A stretch of DNA of 64,000 nucleotides from Candidatus Koribacter versatilis Ellin345 (GCF_000014005.1 NC_008009.1:1736001-1800000), one strand, 5' to 3'. Shown: positions 1-8,828, counted from the first letter of the stretch. The notes: a model not told the origin generated them from the sequence alone. Numbers and translations are program-made.

Positions 1-151
1 GGCCGAGGGCGAGGCCGGCGAGCGTCATGCGGACTGCGTTGAAGAGCAGCGGTGTGACGTCGGCGAGCGCGGCCTTGATCAGAACGAAGGTCGAGCCCCA
101 AACGAAGGTGACGGCGATCAGAAGGATGTGGGCTTTGAGGGAGCGCGACAA
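1..151 (-). CDS. DMT/EamA-family transporter, N-terminal fragment
   Basis: The fragment covers the first 50 residues and runs off the window edge. It reads MSRSLKAHILLIAVTFVWGS, then a Phe-Val-Leu-Ile-Lys stretch and LTAGLALG-like hydrophobic residues. The helix with VTFVWGSTF is the typical first helix of EamA (DUF6) drug/metabolite transporters, so an inner-membrane exporter or permease of unknown substrate is likely. The start is TTG at 149-151, because an in-frame TAG lies three codons upstream and AAGGA sits 10 nt before it. Ten-helix proteins of this family run near 300 residues, so most of the gene is outside the window. Confidence 0.7.
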   Translation of the reverse strand, partial: MSRSLKAHILLIAVTFVWGSTFVLIKAALADVTPLLFNAVRMTLAGLALG

Positions 152-271
152 TTCGAACTAGTCCTTGACGATAGTTTCCTGAGAGGCGATCAGAACCCAG
201 CTATTGTCGCGGCTCTGCCATAGATCTGTCACGCGAGTTCGCAGGACCGTAATGAGGGCAGATTTCCGGAG

Positions 272-1060
272 CTATCCCTTTTGTCGTCGAGATAGAAAGA
301 GCCAGTAAGCGATCACGGTGAACGCGACCGCGTAGATCCCCGACACCCAGAGAGGATCGAGTGCGGGAGGAACACTGCGTTTTCTTGCGTCGTGCTCGAG
401 GTACACGAGAATGGTGAGGGAATGGGGAATGAGGAACACCCAACGCGAAGACAGTGCCGCCAATGCCGCGACCCAGGCCATGAATCCGACGCCGACCGAG
501 ACGAGAAAGTTCTTGAACCGCAGGCTAAGGAGATACTGAACCGCCACGATGGGAAGACAAGCGAGGAAATATCGCAGTGTGCCAGCGGCGAAAGTAGTTG
601 CGGGAAGGCGCGATTGCGGAAGCGGAACTCCGGGCAACAACAGACAAGGGCCGACTCCGGAGACGTAGATCCCAAGGTCGAAGAGTACGAGGAACTCCAG
701 CACGAGGAGAACGATCACGGCCAACTTGGAGGAGAAGATCGTCAGCGGATGAAGCGGGAGCGTGAGTACCTGTTTCCATGAGTTGTTGCGGAATTCAATC
801 TGGGTGACGAGAGCCGTGATGAGGATCGCAGCCATGGGCAGAAAGAACACTGCCATGGATTCCCAGGAACTCGCCCAGAGTGACTCCCAGAAGCCGGCGG
901 CGGCGCTGAGCTTGAGTAATTGTTGTCGATGAAACAGCCGTGAGGCGAAGACAATCGCTGGCGTGAAGAGAGCGCCGATCACGATCAACACAGAGCTGAG
1001 GCTACGTTTGCGCTTGAGCCATTCGCAGGAAAACGAAATGAAGAAGTCGGCGGCCATCAT
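272..1060 (-). CDS. ABC-2 type transporter permease
   Basis: This 262-residue polytopic membrane protein has about six hydrophobic segments, beginning SVLIVIGALFTPAIVFA and ending VSGIYAVAFTVIAYWLF. It has the layout of ABC-2 permeases of the lantibiotic-immunity/bacitracin exporter type. The start ATG (1058-1060) overlaps the stop of the upstream ATPase gene as ATGA, so the two are translationally coupled and form one exporter. A longer frame upstream of this ATG runs inside the ATPase gene and is not used. The substrate cannot be told from sequence; self-protection or lipid/peptide export are family possibilities. Confidence 0.8.
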   Translation of the reverse strand: MMAADFFISFSCEWLKRKRSLSSVLIVIGALFTPAIVFASRLFHRQQLLKLSAAAGFWESLWASSWESMAVFFLPMAAILITALVTQIEFRNNSWKQVLTLPLHPLTIFSSKLAVIVLLVLEFLVLFDLGIYVSGVGPCLLLPGVPLPQSRLPATTFAAGTLRYFLACLPIVAVQYLLSLRFKNFLVSVGVGFMAWVAALAALSSRWVFLIPHSLTILVYLEHDARKRSVPPALDPLWVSGIYAVAFTVIAYWLFLSRRQKG

Positions 1061-1989
1061 GAGTGGGACACCATTTCCATGAAGATGTTTTCGAGATCGT
1101 CGCCGGAGGGAGTGAGGCCGTAAACGTCGATCCCCTGCTGCACGAGCAGACGATTGATGCGCGCCAGATTCTCGGGCGAAACCGACGGCACGCAAATGCG
1201 ACCGTCGGCGAAGTGGGCGTCGGGATGATGCGGATGAATCACCTTCAACGCCTGGAGATTGTCGCTTGTGCAAACGGTGGCGGTGCCAGTTGCGAGGGCA
1301 GTCTCGCGGAGCTCCGCCAAAGTTCCCTGGAACATCAGTCGGCCGCGATGAATGACACCGACGTGGGTAGCGATCTTCTCGATCTCGCCGAGCAGATGAC
1401 TTGAGATGAGGATGGTGACGCCGTCTTCGCGGTTGAGTTTCTTGAGCAACTCGCGGATTTCAATAATGCCGCTGGGGTCGAGGCCATTCGTGGGTTCGTC
1501 GAGGATGAGAAGGGAAGGGCGATGAAGAAGCGCGATGGCGATGCTGAGCCGCTGCTTCATGCCGAGAGAATATTGCCCAGCTTTCTTGTGACGCGCGGAG
1601 AAGAGCCCGAGGGGGGAGAGCACTTCATCGATACGTGTTGCGGGAGCGCGGTGAATTCGCTGCATGATTTGCAGGTTCTCGACCGCGGTGAGGTGCTCAT
1701 ACAGAGACGGCGTCTCGATCAATGAGCCAACGTGCTTGAGGACCTCGATGCGATGAGAATCCAAGTCTCTCTGCAAGATTGAGATCGTGCCCTGCTGTTT
1801 TTGGAGCAGTCCAAGGACGAGACGGAGCGTCGTGGTTTTACCGGCGCCGTTTGGTCCTAGAAATCCGTAGATGCTGCCCTCTGCGACCTTGAGATTGACG
1901 TCGGTGAGAACAGGAGCCTCATGTCCGGCATAACGGTGGGTGAGGTCTTGGGTCGAGAGGCAAAGGGTTGGCGTTACGTCAGCAGGCAT
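1057..1989 (-). CDS. ABC transporter ATP-binding protein
   Basis: The 310-residue ATPase has Walker A GPNGAGKTTT (about residue 45), signature YSLGMKQRL (about 142) and Walker B LLILDEPTNGLD (about 162), followed by the switch His in LISSHLLGEIE. The last 90 residues form the accessory C-terminal region seen in BcrA/NatA-type exporters. It powers the permease encoded next, whose start overlaps this stop by 4 nt. It is transcribed from an AT-rich spacer shared with the divergent DUF2975 gene. Confidence 0.9.
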   Translation of the reverse strand: MPADVTPTLCLSTQDLTHRYAGHEAPVLTDVNLKVAEGSIYGFLGPNGAGKTTTLRLVLGLLQKQQGTISILQRDLDSHRIEVLKHVGSLIETPSLYEHLTAVENLQIMQRIHRAPATRIDEVLSPLGLFSARHKKAGQYSLGMKQRLSIAIALLHRPSLLILDEPTNGLDPSGIIEIRELLKKLNREDGVTILISSHLLGEIEKIATHVGVIHRGRLMFQGTLAELRETALATGTATVCTSDNLQALKVIHPHHPDAHFADGRICVPSVSPENLARINRLLVQQGIDVYGLTPSGDDLENIFMEMVSHS

Positions 1990-2021
1990 TGGAAAGATGT
2001 TTCAAACTTGAGGCTAGAGTT

Positions 2022-2057
2022 AAAATATCTAGACATAAAATTTAAGTAAAGCTTAAA
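2022..2057. promoter_or_regulatory. Divergent AT-rich promoter with inverted repeat
   Basis: On the minus strand a possible promoter reads TTTACT (2045-2050), 17 nt, TATTTT (2022-2027), placing a start about 25 nt before the ABC ATPase ATG. Overlapping it is the inverted repeat TTTAAG-TAAAG-CTTAAA (2041-2057). The spacer is far more AT-rich than its surroundings. A repeat over the -35 box next to a small HTH regulator gene suggests an operator, but this is inference. Confidence 0.4.
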
Positions 2058-2068
2058 ATTCGGGAACA

Positions 2069-2557
2069 ATGGGGGATATCCGAAAAAGCAGCGAGCGGCT
2101 ACGGAGATTGGTGACTGTCCTCTTCGTAGGGCTGGCGAGCCTAATTGTTTTGGAACGATTTGGGTGGGTCGCCGTGCCGATTGTGAGGCACACCCTCAGC
2201 CGCAGTGCTTGGGTACATTTGGCAGACGAGGTGGTTGGGGCGTGCCCGGAAGTACTTTTCCTGCTCTCGTTGTGGGGGGTCCGTGCGGCGCTGCAGCGGC
2301 TTGCACAGGGAGACCTTTACGGCGCCGTCATGGTGCGGATGCTAAAGCGCGTGGGTGCGATGGTGGCAGCCGGATCGTTCCTGAAGGTGTTTGTGGAACC
2401 GGCAGCGCATCGGTGGCTTGGGTACGCTCCGGGATACTGGATCGCCTATGACGTCTCAGGAGTGGTGCTCGGCGTGGTGGGACTGGCGCTGATTATCGTA
2501 GCGAGAGTGCTTGAGAATGCCGCAGAGTTGAAAGCGGAGTTGGACGGGATTTTCTAA
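2069..2557 (+). CDS. DUF2975 family membrane protein
   Basis: A 162-residue protein with four predicted membrane helices: VTVLFVGLASLIVL, the PEVLFLLSLWGV region, the VGAMVAAGSF region and VVLGVVGLALIIVARVL. Its C-terminal ENAAELKAELDGIF resembles the ELK..DEIL ending common in DUF2975 proteins. The next gene, a small Cro/CI-type regulator, overlaps it by one base (TAATG). This pairing is characteristic: DUF2975 genes are usually followed by a YozG-like HTH gene. Function is unknown; a membrane partner or anti-regulator is a guess. Confidence 0.75.
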   Translation: MGDIRKSSERLRRLVTVLFVGLASLIVLERFGWVAVPIVRHTLSRSAWVHLADEVVGACPEVLFLLSLWGVRAALQRLAQGDLYGAVMVRMLKRVGAMVAAGSFLKVFVEPAAHRWLGYAPGYWIAYDVSGVVLGVVGLALIIVARVLENAAELKAELDGIF

Positions 2558-2793
2558 TGCCGATCCGCACGACCCTCGACGAGATATTGGCAAAGAAAAA
2601 CATGACTGCCCGAAGCCTGGCGGAGGCAATCGGAGTCAGTGAAACGCATCTGTCGTTGTTCCGGTCGGGGAAGGTGCGCGGGATCCGGTTCTCGACCCTG
2701 GCAAAAATGTGCAAGGTGCTGAATTGCCAGCCAGGAGATCTCGTTGCTTACGTGGAAGGCGATGACGTGGAAGATCTATCTGGCGAGCTTTGA
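2557..2793 (+). CDS. Small Cro/CI-type HTH regulator (YozG-like)
   Basis: The 78-residue protein is almost entirely one helix-turn-helix domain: LDEILAKKNMTARSLAEAIG, then SETHLSLFRSGKVRGIRFSTL and a closing helix with CKVLNCQPGDLVAYV. That arrangement matches the small HTH_26/YozG group, which uses TLAKMCKVLNCQPGDLL-like endings. Its start overlaps the stop of the DUF2975 gene by one base, so the pair is coupled. A likely target is its own promoter, where an inverted repeat is seen at 2041-2057. Confidence 0.85.
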   Translation: MPIRTTLDEILAKKNMTARSLAEAIGVSETHLSLFRSGKVRGIRFSTLAKMCKVLNCQPGDLVAYVEGDDVEDLSGEL

Positions 2794-2943
2794 TGTGCGA
2801 TACGCACTCGCGTCGCGAGCCAACAGAAAAGCGAAACTCGGGCTGTCAGTCCGGGGGTTAATGTTGCCAGTAGGTAGCAGCCTGCGAAACGTCTTTATTT
2901 TAACGCCTATAGTGGGACACTTCCCATCGCGGGACGACGTTGC

Positions 2944-4695
2944 TTATTCCACTTCGTACACCGTTTTTCCGCCAACCACAGTGCGCAGAACTTGCGTGCC
3001 GAGGATGTCGTGCGGGCGGATGTCGGTGATGTCGCGATCGAGGACGACGAAGTCGGCGTACATGCCGGGGGCGATCCTGCCTTTTAGGCTTTCTTCGAAT
3101 TGCGCGTAGGCAGCGCCTTCGGTGTAGGCGGCGATGGCTTCATCGATGGTGATCTTCTGGACCGGGAAGAACTCGCGGTTCATGGCTTCGTTCTGGCGGG
3201 TGACGGCGGCGTAAAGGCCGCGGAACGGCGTGATTGGTTCGACGGGGTAGTCGGTGCCGAAGGCAAGGGGGACGCCGGCGTCGAGGAAATCGCGCCACGC
3301 ATAGGAGTAGCGAGCACGCGCGGTGCCTAGGCGGTCAAGCGCCCAATTCATATCAGTGAGTAGGTGGTTGGGCTGCATGGAGGCGATGACGCCGAGTTCC
3401 TTGTAACGCTGGAACTGGTCGGACGAGAGCACCTGCGAATGCTCGATGCGGAAGCGCAGATCGTGGAGATCGCGGCCGTTCTGGTTGTGGTCACGAAGGT
3501 AGCGCTGGGCTTCGGCGAAGGCGTCGAGGGCCATCTGCACACCCTCGTCACCGATGGCGTGGAAGCCGAGTTGGTAGCCGGCGGCAATGCGTTCATCCGC
3601 GAGTTTGTTCAGGGTCTCCTGATCGAACTGTGGCAGACCCTTGTTGGTTGGGTCGTCTTCGTAGGGACGCTGCAAAGCTGCGGTGCGCGAGCCGAGCGAG
3701 CCATCCATGAAGCCCTTGAGCATGGTGGTATGCAGCATGGGATCGCTGCCGGGATGATGCGAGCGGTGTTGGTCGAGCGTGTTCAGCTCTGCGGTGAAGG
3801 GGAGCCATTCGGCGATGCGTGCCGTGAGCTTGCCTTCGCTCTCGAGTTCTTCGTAAACGAGGAAGTCTTCCCACGGCGAGTTATCTTGCAGCGAGGTGAT
3901 GCCGTGTTGGGCGGCGTCTTCGAGCGCGAGTTCGATGCCCTTGCGACGCTGCGTCGGCGTAGGTGGCGGGATGATGCTGCTAATCAGGCCCTTTGCGCCT
4001 TCGCGGAAGATTCCGGTTGGTTCGCCTTTTGCGTCATGATCGATGGCGCCGCCGGCGGGAGCGGTAGTGCTCTTGTCAACTTTTGCGGCGGTGATTGCGG
4101 CGGAGTTGGCGACGGCGATGTGACCGTCGGCACGATCGAAGAAGGCAGGATGTCCAGCGGTGACGGCGTCGAGATCCTTGCGGGTGGGCAGTTTGTTTTC
4201 CGTCCACTTGGTCTGGTCCCAACCGCCGCCGAGAATCCACTCGCCGGGGGCGGCGGACTTCACGCGTTCGGCGATGCGCTGCTTCATCTCGTCGAGAGAT
4301 TTAGTGCCGGCGAGTTCAACGTTGAGCATTTCGCGGCCGCCGTCGCCGAGATGGACGTGAGCGTCGTTGAAGCCGGGCATGACGAACTGGCCTTTGAGGT
4401 CGACCAGGGTGGTCTTTTTGCCCTTGTAGATCCAGATTTCTTTGTCGGTGCCGATGGCGAGGAACTTGCCGTCTTTCACCGCGAAGGCACGGGGACGCGG
4501 TGCGGGCGATGATGGCTTTGCGGTGTTCTCGTCGTGAGTAGATTGAGTTTCCGCGGCCGCTTTCGAGGGAGCGACGTAAACGTTCGCGTTGTAATAGATC
4601 GCGTCCGCTTCTTGCGGGGCAGATTTATTTTCCTTCTTATCGGCAGCCATGAGAGCAGTCGCGGTGAGGAGCACCGCCAGGAGTTCACGTTTCAT
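2944..4695 (-). CDS. Secreted amidohydrolase (YtcJ-like amidohydrolase family 3)
   Basis: A 583-residue metal-dependent hydrolase. It starts with a signal peptide (MKRELLAVLLTATALMAAD), so it acts outside the cytoplasm. The metal-binding HxH motif appears as GFNDAHVHLGDGG near residue 112, with later FHAIGDEGV and FRIEHSQVL motifs and the closing FGTDYPVEP of the YtcJ group. These enzymes hydrolyse amide or formamide-type bonds of mostly unknown substrates. It lies 12 nt downstream of an M20 peptidase gene on the same strand, so the two probably form one transcript for peptide or amide degradation. Confidence 0.85.
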   Translation of the reverse strand: MKRELLAVLLTATALMAADKKENKSAPQEADAIYYNANVYVAPSKAAAETQSTHDENTAKPSSPAPRPRAFAVKDGKFLAIGTDKEIWIYKGKKTTLVDLKGQFVMPGFNDAHVHLGDGGREMLNVELAGTKSLDEMKQRIAERVKSAAPGEWILGGGWDQTKWTENKLPTRKDLDAVTAGHPAFFDRADGHIAVANSAAITAAKVDKSTTAPAGGAIDHDAKGEPTGIFREGAKGLISSIIPPPTPTQRRKGIELALEDAAQHGITSLQDNSPWEDFLVYEELESEGKLTARIAEWLPFTAELNTLDQHRSHHPGSDPMLHTTMLKGFMDGSLGSRTAALQRPYEDDPTNKGLPQFDQETLNKLADERIAAGYQLGFHAIGDEGVQMALDAFAEAQRYLRDHNQNGRDLHDLRFRIEHSQVLSSDQFQRYKELGVIASMQPNHLLTDMNWALDRLGTARARYSYAWRDFLDAGVPLAFGTDYPVEPITPFRGLYAAVTRQNEAMNREFFPVQKITIDEAIAAYTEGAAYAQFEESLKGRIAPGMYADFVVLDRDITDIRPHDILGTQVLRTVVGGKTVYEVE

Positions 4696-4707
4696 GAGGG
4701 TCTGTTT

Positions 4708-5961
4708 TTACTCGTCGATGCCGGTGAGAGCCAGCGTCAGAAGCAGGATACGCTTCAAGCCTACTTCGCGTCCGTAGGGATCGAACCACTCGTGAAGAGT
4801 GTGGGCGCCGGCTCCGGTTCCACCTGCGCCGAGTGCGATCGCCTCGCGTCCTTGTGAGAGCGGGATGTTGGCGTCCGTGGAGGCGCGCTGGATGCGTGAG
4901 GTAATGCTGAGATGCGCGTCTACGGCGCGGACCATGGCCAGCATGGGCGAATCGCTTTTGAGTTCGCCGGCAGGACGATCACCGATGGTGCGGATTTCGA
5001 TTTCCACGTCGCGGGTCTTTGCGGAGTCCGCGGCGCGGCGCAGAGCTTCTTCCAATCTTTCGATTTCGGCGACTGCTACCGACCGCAAGTCCACGCGCAT
5101 GCAGGCCATCTCCGGGATGGAGTTGACGGAAGTGCCGCCCTGGATCACGCCGATGTTGTAGGTAGTTTTCGGTTTCGAGGGAAGGGAAGTGGCACTGAAT
5201 TCCTGGATGATCTTGGAAAGTATGACGATCGGGTTGGGTGCTCCGAAATCGCTCCAGGAATGGCCGCCAGGGCCATTAACGCGGACTTCATAGCGACGAC
5301 TGCCAAGACCTTCCGCGATGATCGAATCGGTTCCTGCACCGTCGAGGATGATGGAGAACTCGATAGCGTCCTTCCAGCGCGTGTCGTCGAAAATATGGCG
5401 GACGCCGCGGAGATTGCCTTCGCCTTCCTCCCCAACATTGCCGATAAAAAGGATTGGCGCTGAGGGGCGAATGCGGCCGTCTTTGATGGCGCCAGCGATG
5501 GCAAGCATGGCTACTACGCCGGCGGCGTTGTCCGAAATGCCGGGACCAACCATGCGGTCACGATCACGTTTGATATCGAGTTTGGTCTCGGCAGGGAAAA
5601 CGGTGTCAAGGTGCGCGCTGATCGAGACGTAGCCGGCAGAGGTGTTGGCGCCGGGCAGGATGGCAAGAACGTTACCGACGGCGTCGGTATGAATGTCTTT
5701 CAATCCCAGCTCGCGGAAGCGGAACTGTAGCCAGTCTGCACGGGCGGCCTCACCAAACGGAGGAGCGGGAATTTTTGCGAGCTCAATCTGGCGTTCCTGA
5801 AGCTGAAATTCCTTGCGGTGAAGCCAGTCGAAGGCGTCGTGCACCACCTGTAATTGGGCAAGGCGAACGACGCGCTGCTGGGCGGAACGCGCCCATTGGG
5901 TCTCGCTTAACCGACCGCGCTTGCTTGTGGCCTCTACCCGAAGTGGTTCGACTGCCGACAT
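4708..5961 (-). CDS. M20 family metallopeptidase
   Basis: The 417-residue protein has the M20 metal ligands in order: ISAHLDTVFP (about residue 128), GISDNAAGVVAML (about 160, the bridging Asp), NVGEEGEGNLRG (about 195, catalytic Glu-Glu) and a closing GAGGTGAGAHTLHEW with the final His. The middle (GPGGHSWSDFG to about 330) is the dimerisation domain. No signal peptide is evident. The family cleaves small peptides or N-acyl amino acids (PepT, ArgE, DapE, carboxypeptidase G2 relatives); the exact substrate is not clear. It is the first gene of a pair with the secreted amidohydrolase. Confidence 0.85.
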   Translation of the reverse strand: MSAVEPLRVEATSKRGRLSETQWARSAQQRVVRLAQLQVVHDAFDWLHRKEFQLQERQIELAKIPAPPFGEAARADWLQFRFRELGLKDIHTDAVGNVLAILPGANTSAGYVSISAHLDTVFPAETKLDIKRDRDRMVGPGISDNAAGVVAMLAIAGAIKDGRIRPSAPILFIGNVGEEGEGNLRGVRHIFDDTRWKDAIEFSIILDGAGTDSIIAEGLGSRRYEVRVNGPGGHSWSDFGAPNPIVILSKIIQEFSATSLPSKPKTTYNIGVIQGGTSVNSIPEMACMRVDLRSVAVAEIERLEEALRRAADSAKTRDVEIEIRTIGDRPAGELKSDSPMLAMVRAVDAHLSITSRIQRASTDANIPLSQGREAIALGAGGTGAGAHTLHEWFDPYGREVGLKRILLLTLALTGIDE

Positions 5962-6082
5962 AAGCTCCGATAGTACAACAACCTAGGGACGCCCGGCGGG
6001 CGCGCAGGGTAATCAGAATTGACACGGTTTGTCGTGCAACAAACTTCGTGCAACTCTCTTCTAAGTTCCCGGTGACAGACTT

Positions 6083-6250
6083 ATGAAACCGGACGACTAC
6101 AGGACGATGGACAAAATGGGGAAAAAGAACAGCGTTTCCCAGGACCGGCAGGACTGGATTTCCAAGTACCTGGAGTTAGCTGACCGTATCATTCAAGTGC
6201 ACATGCCGCAACTACCAAAGCCACGAAAACGTCGCGGAACTACAGCTTAG
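6083..6250 (+). CDS. Possible small basic protein, 55 residues
   Basis: An open frame starts MKPDDYRTMDKMGKKNSV and ends PKPRKRRGTTA. It is hydrophilic, with a basic tail and a central amphipathic stretch (QDWISKYLELADRIIQVHM). It stands divergently from the M20 peptidase and converges on the aldehyde dehydrogenase, whose stop it overlaps by 11 nt. The ribosome site is weak (GGTGAC 7 nt upstream). I recognise no family. It could be real or a chance frame. Confidence 0.35.
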   Translation: MKPDDYRTMDKMGKKNSVSQDRQDWISKYLELADRIIQVHMPQLPKPRKRRGTTA

Positions 6251-7808
6251 GCCTAGTCAAAATTTTAGTTGAGTTTAACGCACCCTTAATGCGCTTGGCA
6301 GGCGAGTGGCCGAACATCATATCGGCGAAGCCGTGGATCTGCTCCCGATACATCCCTTTATAGCCGTACCACCAGGGTTTTTTCATCACAACGCGATCTA
6401 CGTCGACGTAGCGCACCCGCACCATTTCCTGCATTCCTAACAACCCGTGAGTGCGGCCGATACCGCTGGCTTTGAATCCGCCGTGCGGCGCTTCGCAGAT
6501 TCCGAATCCGGAGATGGCATCGTTCACCATGACGGTGCCGGCTTCGATTTTCCCGGCAACGGCTTCGCCGCGAGAGCGACTATTCGTCCAGACACTGGCC
6601 GCGAGACCGAATTCCGATTCATTGGCCATCGAGATGGCTTGTTCGTCGGTGTCGAAGGGGATGACGGGAAGCAGCGGGCCGAATGTTTCTTCACGCATCA
6701 GCTTCATGTCTGGAGTGACGTTGGTGAGGACAGTGGGAGCGTAGAAGTTTGGGCCGAGTTGCGTAAGGCGTTCTCCACCCGTCAGGACCTTCGCACCTTT
6801 ATCGAGGGCGTCGGCGACCTGACTCTCCACGATCCGCAACTGGCGAGTGTCGATCATTGGTCCGACGTCGGTGTCGCGATCGAAGCCGTCGCCGACCTTG
6901 AGCGCTTGGGCCTTCTTCACACACATGTTGACGAATTTTTCGAAGACCGAGCGCTGCACGTAGCAGCGTTCGACAGACAAGCAAGTCTGTCCGGCATTCA
7001 TGAAGGCGCCCCAGACGGCGCCGCTGCTGGCAACGTCGAGGTCGGCATCGTCGAAGACGATGAAGGGATCTTTACCGCCAAGCTCGAGGACACACGGTAG
7101 AAGTTTTTGCGCAGCGGCAACGCTCACGCGACGGCCGGTGGCGACACTTCCGGTGAAGATAATTTTGTCGATCTTGGAGTCGATGAGCGCAGCACCGACT
7201 GGTCCTTCACCGAGGACAACCTGCATGATTTCTTTCGGAACGCCGGCTTCGTGGAGCAATGATTGCAACTTCAAAGCACATGCCGGTGTGAGTTCCGACG
7301 GCTTCAGAACCACGGCATTCCCAAGAACGAGCGCGGCGAGCGTTTCGGTGGAAGGAATAGAAAATGGATAGTTCCACGGGGAAATAATTCCAATCACGCC
7401 GTGCGGTTCGTGGTGGAGCGTTCCGCGCTTGGTCTTCATCGCGGGATTGGAGTGCGGAACAGGCTGGGGTTGCAAAATCTCGGCAGCGTGGCGGGCGACG
7501 AATTCGGCAGCATCCTGCACGACGAGTATCTCGGCGCCCATCGCTTCAGGAATCGGTTTGCCGGCTTCGCGCGTGATTAACTCCGCGACTTCGCCTGCCT
7601 GTTGATTCAGTAGCTTTCGGAAGCGCCGGATGATGGCGACGCGTTTCTGAACGCCGAGCGCGGCCCAGGCTGGCTGTGCGCGTCGTGCGATGTCAACGGC
7701 TTCGTGGACTTCGTCGACGCTGGTGCAGGAATAGGTGCCGACGGTTTCACCCGTGGCGGGATTGGTGCTGATTAATACCGGAGCAGCGATCTTGGTATCG
7801 GTAGCCAT
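6240..7808 (-). CDS. NAD(P)+-dependent aldehyde dehydrogenase
   Basis: A 522-residue member of the ALDH superfamily. It carries the cofactor-site stretch GIISPWNYPFSIP and FTGSVATGRRV, the general-base Glu in LELGGKDPF (about 258) and the catalytic Cys in NAGQTCLSVERCYV (about 292). EETFGPLLPV near residue 390 is the third conserved motif. The C-terminus (KRIKGALNSTKILTRPKL) is longer and more basic than in soluble ALDHs, so membrane or partner contact is possible. GGGAGG stands 5 nt before the ATG. It sits 75 nt downstream of truA on the same strand. Confidence 0.88.
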   Translation of the reverse strand: MATDTKIAAPVLISTNPATGETVGTYSCTSVDEVHEAVDIARRAQPAWAALGVQKRVAIIRRFRKLLNQQAGEVAELITREAGKPIPEAMGAEILVVQDAAEFVARHAAEILQPQPVPHSNPAMKTKRGTLHHEPHGVIGIISPWNYPFSIPSTETLAALVLGNAVVLKPSELTPACALKLQSLLHEAGVPKEIMQVVLGEGPVGAALIDSKIDKIIFTGSVATGRRVSVAAAQKLLPCVLELGGKDPFIVFDDADLDVASSGAVWGAFMNAGQTCLSVERCYVQRSVFEKFVNMCVKKAQALKVGDGFDRDTDVGPMIDTRQLRIVESQVADALDKGAKVLTGGERLTQLGPNFYAPTVLTNVTPDMKLMREETFGPLLPVIPFDTDEQAISMANESEFGLAASVWTNSRSRGEAVAGKIEAGTVMVNDAISGFGICEAPHGGFKASGIGRTHGLLGMQEMVRVRYVDVDRVVMKKPWWYGYKGMYREQIHGFADMMFGHSPAKRIKGALNSTKILTRPKL

Positions 7809-7883
7809 GGCGGCCTCCCGGCATCCGGGAACTCCAAATCCCTGTTGCCCTTTGCTGATCAGTTGGACGGCTTGTGTGTGCCG

Positions 7884-8657
7884 TCAGTATTCCACATTCA
7901 CGAGATAAAGTCCGCTGGCGGGGGCTGCAGGGCCGGCAGCGCTGCGTGACTTTTCCCGCAAAATCTTAGCCATCGATTCCGCAGGATGCTGCCACTTGCC
8001 GAAATCCACGAACGTTCCCACAAGATTGCGGACCATGTGGTGAAGAAATCCGTTGCCACGCACTTCGAAGATAAGTTCGTGGCCTTCCGTGCGCCAGACA
8101 GCGTCGTAGATGGTGCGCACGTTGCTTGGCCCATCCTCGTCTTCGGCGTCGCGTATTCGCTGCGCCCGGTCAGGATCGCTTGCCGCAAAGGAGGTGAAGT
8201 CGTGTTCGCCTTGGATGAACGCGGTCGCACTCTGCATTACAGATTCGTCGAGCCGCCACGGGTAATGCCACACATAATGCGCCAGAAAGGGTGAGCAGAT
8301 TGCGGCGCGGTAGATGCGGTAACGATAGGTTTTCCCTTTTGCGGAATGACGTGCGTGAAAGTCCGGCGCAGCTTCTCCGACGGTTAGTGCTCGGATCGAT
8401 GGCGGAAGCTTGTCATTGAGCGCGATGTGCAGCCCATCCGCCGGGATTGGCGTTTGCAACGCGACGCTCGCTACCTGTCCCAGGGCGTGGACACCAGCGT
8501 CGGTGCGGCCTGAGCCTTGCGGTAACGTCTGCTCTCCTGTGATGCGCTCGATGGTTTCGGCGAGCGTGCCTTGAATGGTCGGTTTGCCGGGCTGGATTTG
8601 CCAGCCGTGAAACTCGTGGCCATCGTAGGCGAGCGTGATTTTGAAGTTCCGCGGCAT
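7884..8657 (-). CDS. truA: tRNA pseudouridine(38-40) synthase
   Basis: A 257-residue enzyme converting uridines 38-40 in the tRNA anticodon stem-loop to pseudouridine. It starts with MPRNFKITLAYDGHEFHGWQ, typical of TruA. The catalytic Asp is in GSGRTDAGVHALGQVA near residue 53. Later blocks are HARHSAKGKTYRYRIY, HDFTSFAASD and GNGFLHHMVRNLVGT. The length matches the family (about 250-270). It is followed on the same strand by an aldehyde dehydrogenase gene with no evident functional link. Confidence 0.95.
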   Translation of the reverse strand: MPRNFKITLAYDGHEFHGWQIQPGKPTIQGTLAETIERITGEQTLPQGSGRTDAGVHALGQVASVALQTPIPADGLHIALNDKLPPSIRALTVGEAAPDFHARHSAKGKTYRYRIYRAAICSPFLAHYVWHYPWRLDESVMQSATAFIQGEHDFTSFAASDPDRAQRIRDAEDEDGPSNVRTIYDAVWRTEGHELIFEVRGNGFLHHMVRNLVGTFVDFGKWQHPAESMAKILREKSRSAAGPAAPASGLYLVNVEY

Positions 8658-8780
8658 GCCAAATTAGAGGAGTTGCGAGGCGCGAATTAACTGCTGTCAC
8701 CGCCTTAGCAACTCCGTTCGTATAGTATTAACACTTGCGTTCCAGTGACTTAAAACCTTCTTCGCGGAAGCCCCAAAGTT

Positions 8781-8828
8781 AATTCTTGTGAAGAATTTTG
8801 AACCTTGGCATAGCCGCTCACGTATCTA
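8781..8828 (+). promoter_or_regulatory. Possible promoter and palindrome before the TolC gene
   Basis: A near-perfect inverted repeat AATTCTT-GTG-AAGAATT (8781-8797) touches a candidate -35 TTGAAC (8798-8803), with TATCTA (8823-8828) as -10 after 19 nt. The spacer is longer than ideal. The repeat could be a regulator binding site or a small transcript hairpin. Confidence 0.3.

Noticed and set aside
2744-3109. 121-codon frame across the HTH gene and amidohydrolase end
   Set aside because: It overlaps two supported genes in other frames, with no ribosome site or family features.
3364-4512. 382-codon open frame antisense to the amidohydrolase
   Set aside because: Shadow frame of a GC-rich gene; no recognisable family and the opposite strand has clear motifs.
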